Under the pieces are notes generated by a model, which made no database searches, was not told the origin of the DNA, and saw only the letters and a program-made list of their open reading frames with translations. The position numbers and the translations under genes are program-made. Shown here piece after piece: positions 20,593-28,976 of a DNA stretch of 64,000 nucleotides (position 1 is its first letter; each line of letters begins with the position of its first letter). Source of the stretch: Prochlorococcus sp. AG-363-C02 (GTDB lineage: Bacteria; Cyanobacteriota; Cyanobacteriia; PCC-6307; Cyanobiaceae); the NCBI GenBank assembly GCA_003278345.1, contig QCFH01000002.1, forward strand, positions 1 through 64,000. The letters are read 5' to 3'.

Positions 20593-21531
20593 TCAGTTCC
20601 AAGCATCTCTCAACCACTCCATCTGCTTTAGTGATTCATCAATTGATGGCATTTTCTGCATATTAGGATTATTGTGATTAACAATAATATCCTCACATAA
20701 CTCTAGAATTCCATATTTTTGAAGGGCGAATTTCATACTTGGTGCTTTCATCTCTTCTCCAATAGGTATATATTGCCGAATGTGCTTATTCTCACTAGGT
20801 TCAATAACACTAAAGGCATTTAGTATTTTTGCAAACTCAATTGGCTTAACCTTGATAATATTACCAGAATCAAGATAAAAAGTTATTGAAAAGTTTTCAT
20901 AGGCTCCATAATTCATATTTATTATAATCTCTGAGACATCTTTGCTATTTGTAATTATTGTCATAGATCTTTCTTGTTTTTTTCTATAAAGAGGCATTGC
21001 TAATTCTCCACAAATATAAAATAATAAATCAATTACATGTATCGAATTAACAGGGATAGCAATAGGCATATTATTCCATTTCTTATTTGAATTCTTCTCA
21101 GGTAGATTAACAACAACTTTATCTATTTTTTTATTTCTCGAAGTTTGCCTAATATCCTCAACCCAGTAATAGTATCTTCTATTCATTAACAACCTAAGAT
21201 CTCTTCGCTTGAAAGTTTTGATTTCATCTATATCTAAAGATACGGGCTTTTCCGTATAAATCTGGGATTTTCTTTCAGAATATTTTGATAATACTTGAAG
21301 ATGAGAATTCTCATCCGTACATACAAGAACAATGTCGCTATTGTAATTCAATTCTTCTTTTTCGGAAATCAAAGCATTTAATCCAATTTGCTCCACAGCA
21401 CAAGATGTGTTTTTAGAATATAGGTTTCTGTAGAGTAGTTTTGATTCAACTCCTAAGTAATTAAAATGTTTATAATATAATCTTGCCATATATCCAGTAC
21501 CTATAATTAATATTTTCATTTTAGATACCAC
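20593..21531 (-). CDS. Gfo/Idh/MocA-like NAD(P)-binding oxidoreductase
   Basis: 'MKILIIGTGYMARLYYKHF', 'DIVLVCTDENSHLQVLSKY', 'IYTEKPVSLD'. Confidence 0.65.
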   Translation of the reverse strand: MVSKMKILIIGTGYMARLYYKHFNYLGVESKLLYRNLYSKNTSCAVEQIGLNALISEKEELNYNSDIVLVCTDENSHLQVLSKYSERKSQIYTEKPVSLDIDEIKTFKRRDLRLLMNRRYYYWVEDIRQTSRNKKIDKVVVNLPEKNSNKKWNNMPIAIPVNSIHVIDLLFYICGELAMPLYRKKQERSMTIITNSKDVSEIIINMNYGAYENFSITFYLDSGNIIKVKPIEFAKILNAFSVIEPSENKHIRQYIPIGEEMKAPSMKFALQKYGILELCEDIIVNHNNPNMQKMPSIDESLKQMEWLRDAWN

Positions 21532-21619
21532 ATCTTAAAAATATTAATTCCTATTATAAACACTATAATCAAATAGTCACAAAAATGTATTATTGGTATT
21601 TACTTTACATAGTAGTTGA

Positions 21620-21931
21620 TTAAGAAATAAAGTATACTTTCCTAAGTCCAGAAGGGTAAAAGTATCTTCACTTAAACCCCGCAACAATTAACAAACACCT
21701 AAAAAGATTGGGTTGGGAGAAGAGACTTACTGCAATGGTTGGAGAAATGTTCTTGTCACCTCAGGACAGAGCAGGTGAGTTTCAAAAGGGGATTATCTTT
21801 CGACAAATCGAACACACTGAACACAAACAGGGAACCGAGGTGCATATGACAACACTCAGTTTTTAGAGAAAAGAAGAGAGCTGATGAATTGGTGGACTAA
21901 GGAATTATTCACTCAAGGGATGGAGATATAA
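21620..21931 (+). pseudogene. degraded tyrosine recombinase (phage/island integrase), C-terminal catalytic part with several frameshifts
   Basis: Joining frames gives ...VYFPKSRRVKVSSLKP/ATINKHLKRLGWEKRLTA/HGWRNVLVTSGQ/AGEFQKGIIFRQIEHTEHKQGT/RGAYDNTQFLEKRRELMNWWTKELFTQGMEI*, with the HxxR box, RQIxH box and AYD...LEKRRxLMxWW tail of P4-type integrases; lies 47 bp from tRNA-Ser. Confidence 0.75.
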
Positions 21932-21978
21932 AAAATATTTTCAGGAATTCTTATTGTTGGGTATATCTGAAGTCGGAA

Positions 21979-22063
21979 CGGAGAGGGTGGGATTCGAACC
22001 CACGGATAGTTTCCTATCAAACGATTTCGAATCGTTCGCTTTCAGCCACTCAGCCACCTCTCC
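21979..22063 (-). tRNA. tRNA-Ser (anticodon CGA)
   Basis: GGAGAGGTGGCTGAGTGGCTGAAAG...AACGATTCGAAATCGTT...GGGTTCGAATCCCACCCTCTCCG; long variable arm; acceptor pairs 7/7. Confidence 0.95.
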
Positions 22064-22113
22064 TTAAAGTGAATATTAAAACAGATCTTACTAATAAAAT
22101 AGTTTTATCAACC

Positions 22114-23136
22114 CTATTCCCAACCTGCTTTAGTCATAAGGTTAATAGCTTTTGCATTATATTTTCCCAATTGATATATAGATACTGTATCAGGAGTAAA
22201 TCCACCAAAACGCTTAACTTCAGGGCTCTGATTGAATCCTTTTAAAGGATGCTCGTAGGTAGGTCCCGCAAGTCCTGTACTTCCTTCAGGAGAAGCTAGA
22301 AACTCCAAAAGCTCTATTGCTTCTTTTTTATTTGTTGCATATCTAGCTAGCCCACCTGCACTAACATTTACATGTGCAGGATTAGGAGTTATTACTTCAA
22401 CCCTTTGGGCTAATTTTTTATCTTTAGTTCCATTTACGCCAGCCAACATTCGAGCAACATAGTAATGGTTAACTATACCGACCCCACATTTTCCTTGTGC
22501 TACCGCCCTAGTTATACCAATATCTCCAGGAAAATATGGCTCAGAAACATTTGAAATCATTTTATTTAACCAAGTCTTAGTTTCTTTCTCTCCCCTTAGG
22601 ACAAATTGATTTGCAACTAAAGATTGGTTATAAGGACTATTTCGTTTTCTCAAGCAAACTAAGCCTTTCAAAGATGGGTCAGCTAAATCTGAATAGCTAT
22701 TGATTTTATTGATGTCTACAATCTTTGGATTTGCAACCATAACTCTTACTCTTCTTGTAAGTGCATACCATCTTCCCTGTGAATCTTTATACTCCTTTGA
22801 AACATTAACCTCTAATTTATTAGATCTATAAGGCTGTAATAGTCCGAGTTTCGCTGCATTACTAATTCGAGCTGCATCAACTAGCAAGATTACATCTGCT
22901 TTTGATTTTTTACCCTCTCTTTTCAATCTTTCAATCAAAGAAATACCAGTTGCTTCTATGAGCCTTACTCTTATTCCAGTTTCATCTGCAAACTTCTTAA
23001 AAACTTGTCTATCAGTATTGTAATGTCGGCCCGAATAAACTCGTACTTCCCTTGTATTTGCTCTCAACGAACTTACAGAATTGAATAATAAAGTAGCAAA
23101 TGCTAGTGAGGAAATAAAACCAGCTATCCTTTTCAT
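22114..23136 (-). CDS. futA: iron(III) ABC transporter substrate-binding protein (FutA/IdiA family)
   Basis: Signal peptide; 'EVRVYSGRHYNTDRQVFKKFADETGIRVRLIEATG', 'NHYYVARML'. Confidence 0.85.
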   Translation of the reverse strand: MKRIAGFISSLAFATLLFNSVSSLRANTREVRVYSGRHYNTDRQVFKKFADETGIRVRLIEATGISLIERLKREGKKSKADVILLVDAARISNAAKLGLLQPYRSNKLEVNVSKEYKDSQGRWYALTRRVRVMVANPKIVDINKINSYSDLADPSLKGLVCLRKRNSPYNQSLVANQFVLRGEKETKTWLNKMISNVSEPYFPGDIGITRAVAQGKCGVGIVNHYYVARMLAGVNGTKDKKLAQRVEVITPNPAHVNVSAGGLARYATNKKEAIELLEFLASPEGSTGLAGPTYEHPLKGFNQSPEVKRFGGFTPDTVSIYQLGKYNAKAINLMTKAGWE

Positions 23137-23238
23137 TTAAAACAGTTTAATCAACTTAAAATATATAATAATCACAAAGAAAGGCCTAGCAATAGAAGAG
23201 AACCTCTTTGATGTCCATTTTATACCCAGCCATGTATC

Positions 23239-23260
23239 ATTTTACTATCTATAGTAAAAT
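23239..23260. promoter_or_regulatory. palindromic candidate operator in the futA / small-secreted-protein divergent intergenic region
   Basis: ATTTTACTAT-CT-ATAGTAAAAT, perfect 10-bp arms. Confidence 0.4.
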
Positions 23261-23293
23261 TGAAAAGGCAAAATATAATAAGACAGCAAATCA

Positions 23294-23533
23294 ATGATGA
23301 GTAAAAGATCACCAGTTGCTATTTTTTTAGCAGCCTCAACATTAATGGCTTCAGCAGCTATAACCAACAATGTTAGTGCTGGAGAAGGGGAATACGGAGG
23401 GCTAAAAGAATGGAATACAGATCAAGGAATTGATGAAGAAAGCAAACTAGATAAAGATGCTAAAAAAGCAAAGAAAAAAGCAAAAGATAATGATGTTTGC
23501 ATCCCTATTGGTGAAGGTGAAAATTGCTGGTGA
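23294..23533 (+). CDS. small predicted secreted protein (79 aa)
   Basis: N-terminal signal peptide, Lys/Asp-rich centre, two Cys near the C-terminus (DNDVCIPIGEGENCW). Confidence 0.6.
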   Translation: MMSKRSPVAIFLAASTLMASAAITNNVSAGEGEYGGLKEWNTDQGIDEESKLDKDAKKAKKKAKDNDVCIPIGEGENCW

Positions 23534-23593
23534 AAATCAATCAAGATAACTTAGCCCCTGATTAAAAAAATTATCTTGATTAATTTTTTCAAT

Positions 23594-23631
23594 AAAAAGG
23601 AGTGCCCTTATAAAAAGAACACTCCTTTTTT
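23594..23631. terminator. bidirectional Rho-independent-like terminator between convergent genes
   Basis: AAAAAGGAGTG ... CACTCCTTTTTT hairpin, poly-A and poly-T on either side. Confidence 0.7.
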
Positions 23632-23657
23632 AAGTTCTTATCTCTAAAAGGTTGAAA

Positions 23658-24926
23658 TTAGAACTTGAAAGTTGTCTGAACTAATGCGCCAATGTAATCA
23701 TCATGACCATTAGCATTTCCATCCATTCTATCAGTGGCACCATAAATTGATGGTGTGAGGGTTACGCCATCATTAATTTGATAGTCATAATAAATTTCCC
23801 AAGTTAAACCACTCTTAGATCCATCATCAGCACCACCTTGTCTTTCACTAGCTGTTGTTGGAGAAGCAATTGCTGCTGCAAGTCTATTACCATCTTGGAA
23901 TGCATCCTTCCAAGTTAAACCTGTCATCCAAAGAGTTGTCTCTTCTGCGTCGCCAGCATTACCAGCATCATCTATGTTCATCCGGTCAAAACCAAATTGA
24001 ACAGAAGGCATGAGTCCAGTTTCTTCTGGCTTCCAATAAGCTCTTAAGCCAATGCCAGCAGCATTACCTGTAAGTTGATCTGCTGCATCACTAGAAGTGT
24101 AACCAGCCCAGTCATAACAACCACCATCTGCACCTGTAGCATTTCCACAATGGTGTCTTGCATAAGCTAAGGAAACTTGCATTCTAGGAGAACCATACTC
24201 AACTTTAGAAAGCCACTTTCCATTTGTTTCGTCAGTCAAAATACCATTTGTGGAATTGTCACCTGACCTAACATGATAGTTAGATGAAACTGCCCATCTA
24301 AAATCTGATGGAGAATCAGTTTGTTGTATCCAAGCCGCTCCGAAACCAGGAGAAGTACTTGAACCATAAACGGCTCCGTTACCTCCCAAAGCATGTGACT
24401 TCAATACAGGCTTATAGATTGATGGTGAACTAGCCAACATGTAATAGCCTTCAATTCTTGGGCCAAACCAAACTTTAAATTCGTCACCTACAGGGAATTC
24501 ATACCAAAGTTTGTCTACTTGCAATGCATTACCTGCATTGTTAGCAGCTTGCAAGTGAGTACCGTAAGCAGTGTTTTCCCAAGGGGTTGAAGCCATGTTG
24601 CCTGTTTTTATACGGGCATATAAACGGTCTTCACCAGTAAAACTGGTATTTACATTAAAAGTAGATACATAACCAGAAGTAAGCTTGTCTCCCATCTGGG
24701 TGCCAACAGTGATGTCATCATCTGTGTTTAATGCACCAACATTAAAAGTAACCTTACCAGTTACTTTAGTTGATGTCTCATAATCTGAGAATTGACCTGC
24801 AGTTAGATCTGCTGAATCAACATCTAGGTTAACTTCGTTTGCAGTAGCAGCTATTGGAGCTAAAAGCCCAAGAGCAGCAGGTGCTATCAGCAATTGCTGA
24901 AAAAATTTCATTTTAGGATTCCTCAC
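23658..24926 (-). CDS. outer-membrane porin-like protein (cyanobacterial Som/OprB-like)
   Basis: Signal peptide, beta-rich repeats, C-terminal 'YIGALVQTTFKF' ending in aromatic Phe. Confidence 0.7.
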   Translation of the reverse strand: MRNPKMKFFQQLLIAPAALGLLAPIAATANEVNLDVDSADLTAGQFSDYETSTKVTGKVTFNVGALNTDDDITVGTQMGDKLTSGYVSTFNVNTSFTGEDRLYARIKTGNMASTPWENTAYGTHLQAANNAGNALQVDKLWYEFPVGDEFKVWFGPRIEGYYMLASSPSIYKPVLKSHALGGNGAVYGSSTSPGFGAAWIQQTDSPSDFRWAVSSNYHVRSGDNSTNGILTDETNGKWLSKVEYGSPRMQVSLAYARHHCGNATGADGGCYDWAGYTSSDAADQLTGNAAGIGLRAYWKPEETGLMPSVQFGFDRMNIDDAGNAGDAEETTLWMTGLTWKDAFQDGNRLAAAIASPTTASERQGGADDGSKSGLTWEIYYDYQINDGVTLTPSIYGATDRMDGNANGHDDYIGALVQTTFKF

Positions 24927-25010
24927 AAATTACCCAAGAAATGGGTAAACAAATTTTATCTGCTCTTGAAATTGTGCATAGAAGCACAGGTTACTTTCTC
25001 TTGTACTCTT

Positions 25011-25898
25011 TTATACCAAGGATTTATTTTCATTGTAAAGCAATGGGAATCCTAGCTTTTTTCTTTCCTCAAGCCATAAATCTGCAACACTACGAGCTAA
25101 ATTCCTAATTCGAGCAATTGTTGCTGTCCTCTCAGTAACTGAAATCGCTCCTCTAGCTTCTAAAAGATTAAAAGTATGGCTACATTTTAGAACGAAATCC
25201 AATGCAGGTGAGGCTAAATCCTTTTTTATTAATGATTTAGCCTCACTTTCATAAAGGTCAAACATCTCATTTAAACGTTTGGGATTAGATTCTTCGAAAT
25301 TAAACTTGCAGTTTGCCTTCTCAAAAGGAAGCCAGATGTCACCATATGTGTGAGTATTATTCCACTTTAGTTCCCATATACTTTCAACATTTTGTAAGTA
25401 CATAGCAATTCTCTCCAATCCATATGTGATCTCAATAGATACGGGACGACAATCTAAACCTCCACATTGCTGGAAATAAGTAAATTGAGTGACTTCCATT
25501 CCATCAAGCCATACTTCCCATCCAACCCCCCATGCTCCCAAAGTTGGTGATTCCCAATTATCTTCTACAAAGCGGAAGTCATGTTCTCCTTGCTTAATTC
25601 CCAAAGCTTCAAGAGATGCAAGATAAATCTCTTGTATATTATCTGGAGATGGTTTGATTAGAACTTGATATTGAAAGTAATGTTGAGCTCTATTTGGGTT
25701 GTCGCCATATCTACCGTCAGCAGGCCTACGACATGGCTCTGCATAAGCAACTGCCCAAGGTTCTGGGCCAATTGCACGAAGAACTGTATGAGGGCTCATC
25801 GTGCCAGCACCCTTCTCTGTGTCATATGGTTGCAACAAAATGCATCCTTTTTCACACCAAAAGGCATTTAGACTTGAAACAATGTCCTGGAAATACAC
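25011..25898 (-). CDS. glyQ: glycyl-tRNA synthetase alpha subunit
   Basis: '[38 protein letters not shown]', '[32 protein letters not shown]'. Confidence 0.97.
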   Translation of the reverse strand: MYFQDIVSSLNAFWCEKGCILLQPYDTEKGAGTMSPHTVLRAIGPEPWAVAYAEPCRRPADGRYGDNPNRAQHYFQYQVLIKPSPDNIQEIYLASLEALGIKQGEHDFRFVEDNWESPTLGAWGVGWEVWLDGMEVTQFTYFQQCGGLDCRPVSIEITYGLERIAMYLQNVESIWELKWNNTHTYGDIWLPFEKANCKFNFEESNPKRLNEMFDLYESEAKSLIKKDLASPALDFVLKCSHTFNLLEARGAISVTERTATIARIRNLARSVADLWLEERKKLGFPLLYNENKSLV

Positions 25899-26100
25899 TA
25901 TGCAGTCCTCCCAATGTTTTCAGAGCTCAGATTTAGGAGAAAAGTAGGAGAGCAAGGATTCAAAACAAACTTAGGAGAAAAGATGTGTGATGTGTCAGAA
26001 GAACATGAGGAGAAGATAATCGTCATTTTGGATTTGTTCTCCCTTTTCTTTTGCTCAACTAATCCTATCTATTTGTGTAATCAATGACACGCAAATATCT

Positions 26101-26196
26101 ATGAACAATCAAACAAATCGCTACACATTGAGAGTAATATATATGCACTACTCTGTCCTCCGAAGAAGCGTGACGGTTGGATTAAGGAAAGCGTAA
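26101..26196 (+). CDS. possible small ORF (31 aa)
   Basis: MNNQTNRYTLRVIYMHYSVLRRSVTVGLRKA; basic; no other support. Confidence 0.2.
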   Translation: MNNQTNRYTLRVIYMHYSVLRRSVTVGLRKA

Positions 26197-26446
26197 ATGA
26201 AAATTATCTCCAACAATCATATTCGATATAAGAAATGCATTTATCAATAAAAATCTACTTACTAATAAAAAATAAAAAAAGTTCTTAAAATTAATTCAGT
26301 TAGATTTAGCTCAATACTTCAAAAAGATATTAAATAGAAATTGGCTTTAAAATAATGCTTTATATTGCAAGAATATACTATTAGATTTAAATACTTTTTT
26401 TTCTAGGTCTTAGAGTTTATGTATTAGAAAAAAAAGTAAGATTAAT

Positions 26447-27061
26447 TTAGAATATATTTTCAATTAAAAGTTTACCTTTATCACAGATTTCTTGTTGAGA
26501 TGGAAAGATTTCTTCTTCACAACAACATTTTCCTATTGGATTATTAAATTTCCAGTTAATCAAACCCGTTCTTATAGGACATGGGCACTGTTTTCCTATA
26601 GTTAAATTATTCAATTCTAAGCTTGAAAAAGGATCATAGTCTTCTGTAAACAAGATTTCTTTAAACCGAAGTGAATATAATTTATTCCATTGATGAAAGC
26701 ATTCTAAATGCTTAATTAATTCTTCAAAAGCGAATTTTCTATCTTCTATTTTATCTACTTGAATTTGTTGATAAAAAAAATCTCTCATGAATTCAGAACA
26801 ATTTTTAGCTTCATAATCATTAAAGGGAGTTACCTTTTGCTTAGATGAAATTAAATAATTGATTTTATCTTCAACGAACTTGATTTTATCTTCTAAATTT
26901 TTGACCTTAACAGTTAAGGGGATTATATTTCGAGTACTAAGTGCATTTGAAAGAAGCTCTGAAATAAATGAAGTAATAGTTTTACCTTCAAGTCTTGATT
27001 TTTCCTTAATCTCTGCCAAAAGGGCTGGATCAATATTTATATTTAATTGCGTGCGTACCAT
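26447..27061 (-). CDS. ribbon-helix-helix-like DNA-binding protein with Cys-rich C-terminus
   Basis: N-term 'MVRTQLNINIDPALLAEIKEKSRLEGKTITSFISELL'; C-term 'GKQCPCPIRTGLINWKFNNPIGKCCCEEE'. Confidence 0.6.
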   Translation of the reverse strand: MVRTQLNINIDPALLAEIKEKSRLEGKTITSFISELLSNALSTRNIIPLTVKVKNLEDKIKFVEDKINYLISSKQKVTPFNDYEAKNCSEFMRDFFYQQIQVDKIEDRKFAFEELIKHLECFHQWNKLYSLRFKEILFTEDYDPFSSLELNNLTIGKQCPCPIRTGLINWKFNNPIGKCCCEEEIFPSQQEICDKGKLLIENIF

Positions 27062-27193
27062 TTTTGAATGGAGGAGAAAGAAAGTTTTTTAAATTCAGTA
27101 GAAGAATCATCTGATGTTGATTTATAATAACAAATAAAATATTATAAGTAAATATTTTGATCGTCTAGTCAATCTAGGCAGCTCTATGGATGA

Positions 27194-27403
27194 TTGGAAT
27201 GTTTTTTGTTCTGGGGAATAAATAATTCAAATTCAAATAACAGTCCTTACTCAGATTATATACAAGAAGGACAAGCATCCTTCGGGAAAAATTCCAATGC
27301 AGGTGAAATTGCTTCATTAAAGAAAATTGCCCACGAGATAGGAATGCGCTTGGAAGAAATGATCTCCCTAGCACTTAAAAAATATAACGAGCATATAAAA
27401 TAA
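27194..27403 (+). CDS. small hypothetical protein (TTG start or frameshifted 5' end)
   Basis: 69-aa ORF with no early ATG; coding-like C-terminus 'AGEIASLKKIAHEIGMRLEEMISLALKKYNE'. Confidence 0.4.
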   Translation: MECFLFWGINNSNSNNSPYSDYIQEGQASFGKNSNAGEIASLKKIAHEIGMRLEEMISLALKKYNEHIK

Positions 27404-27443
27404 TCTAAAAAATCAATTGCTGAAAAAAAACACAAGAGACATT

Positions 27444-27475
27444 CCAATCAGAAGGTCCAATCAGAAGGTCCAATC
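27444..27475. repeat. short tandem repeat, 13-bp unit CCAATCAGAAGGT, about 2.5 copies
   Basis: CCAATCAGAAGGT CCAATCAGAAGGT CCAATC. Confidence 0.85.
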
Positions 27476-27689
27476 AATCTAAAAATACAGCTGCAATCTA
27501 TTTATTAACCAAGTACTTATAGGACGAATAGAAATAAAAATATTTACTTTCTCTATAAAAATCAACAAAGTAAATTAAATTTTTCTAGTCAAGGGAAAAA
27601 TACAAGCTTGGTGAAAAGCTAACTGCATGGCTTGTTTTAATTAGAAAAATATTTTGGCTATGATTTAAGATAAGAATTCAATCATCACA

Positions 27690-28145
27690 ATGTCCTTAAA
27701 AGTTGGGGAAAAAATACCTGAGTTTTCTTTATTAGATCAAACAGGTAAAACAAGAACAAACAAAGAATTTAAAGGGAAACCACTGGTATTGTTCTTTTAC
27801 CCAAAGGACGATACTCCAGGCTGCACAATTGAAGTCTGCGGATTTCGAGATAAATATGATTTATTTAAAATCCTAGGTGGTCAAATTTGTGGAATCAGTA
27901 ATGGCAGTGAGAAAAGTCATCTTTTATTTGCAAGCAAGAATAAACTTCAATATCCATTGCTATGCGATGAAAAAAACTCTTTAAGGAAAGCATTTGGTGT
28001 CCCAAAATTCTTAGGTTTAATTGAAGGCAGAGTTACTTATATAATTGATCAGGATGGAATAATAAGACATATTTTTGAAGATCTATTAAATGGACCTGCT
28101 CATATAAAAGAAGCCCTAAAGGTTCTTAAAAAAATACAAAATTAA
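27690..28145 (+). CDS. bcp: peroxiredoxin, Bcp/PrxQ-type
   Basis: 'LVLFFYPKDDTPGCTIEVCGFRDKYD'. Confidence 0.92.
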   Translation: MSLKVGEKIPEFSLLDQTGKTRTNKEFKGKPLVLFFYPKDDTPGCTIEVCGFRDKYDLFKILGGQICGISNGSEKSHLLFASKNKLQYPLLCDEKNSLRKAFGVPKFLGLIEGRVTYIIDQDGIIRHIFEDLLNGPAHIKEALKVLKKIQN

Positions 28146-28209
28146 AACCAACGTATTTTTACGTTTCCCTTCTGAATATTTATCTAAACATTCTATAATC
28201 TAAAAAAAT

Positions 28210-28611
28210 CTAATAAGTACGAGCTTTAACAATTGCTATCTCAAAGCTAAACTCATTGTATAAACGAAGTACTTCAGAACTAAGGTCATTAAAAGCAATA
28301 TCTCCTTTTAAACAGGAGTTTACTAACTCAGCCGCCTCATAACGAGTCAAAGCTTGACCAATTCTAAGGCTTTGCAAAGGGGGATTATCTACGCATCCAT
28401 AACTTCTAATTAAATTCTGTAGGGCAGTATAGGCCCAATCTCCTGGGAGAATATCAGAAAATAGAATATTTTGATTTTGCTGCACTTCTTTAACAGATTT
28501 CTTAGAAAAATCAGAAACATCTTTATTATAAACATCTGCTGAATAAGCAGATAAAGGGTCTAAAAAACCTAAAGATGAAAAAACTAAAAGAATGAACTTT
28601 GAAAGGCTCAT
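28210..28611 (-). CDS. short secreted protein with a single SLH-like domain
   Basis: Signal peptide; 'DILPGDWAYTALQNLIRSYGCV...RIGQALTRYEAAELVNSCL'. Confidence 0.7.
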   Translation of the reverse strand: MSLSKFILLVFSSLGFLDPLSAYSADVYNKDVSDFSKKSVKEVQQNQNILFSDILPGDWAYTALQNLIRSYGCVDNPPLQSLRIGQALTRYEAAELVNSCLKGDIAFNDLSSEVLRLYNEFSFEIAIVKARTY

Positions 28612-28976
28612 TAAGATTCCCCTTAAGGATATTTTTATCTATTCTCTTTGTAACTCATATTTTATAAAGTGCAAAGTCAAACTGATTGAAAGTCTCTTTT
28701 AAGGTACTAAGTAAAGAATCACTTATTAACATTACCAACTCTCCTAATTTAGAAAAATATTCAACTATAAGAATTTTCGCTATTTCTCTTTCTTTTTTTA
28801 TCTCAATTACCAATTCAAGTAATTATTAGATCTCAGCTTATTTAGATAAAGACATGCTCCTTTAAGGTGGAAGCACATTGTTTAAGCTCAATAAAGACTT
28901 TTAACTATTTCAAGCACAGCAACTTAATCACTGTATTCTTTGCTTAAATCTATAAAATTTTAGGAACACTAAAAGT

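Noticed and set aside
23294-23533. Small secreted protein considered as a lanthipeptide (prochlorosin-like) precursor
   Set aside because: The N-terminus is a Sec signal peptide, not a Nif11 leader, there is no GG cleavage plus Cys/Ser/Thr core, and no LanM gene is in the window.
25930-26100. Minus-strand 42-aa frame (MTIIFSSCSSDTSHIF...) upstream of glyQ
   Set aside because: Composition is not coding-like and nothing else supports it.
27444-27475. Short repeats considered as a CRISPR remnant
   Set aside because: 13-bp units are directly abutting with no spacers and there are no cas genes.
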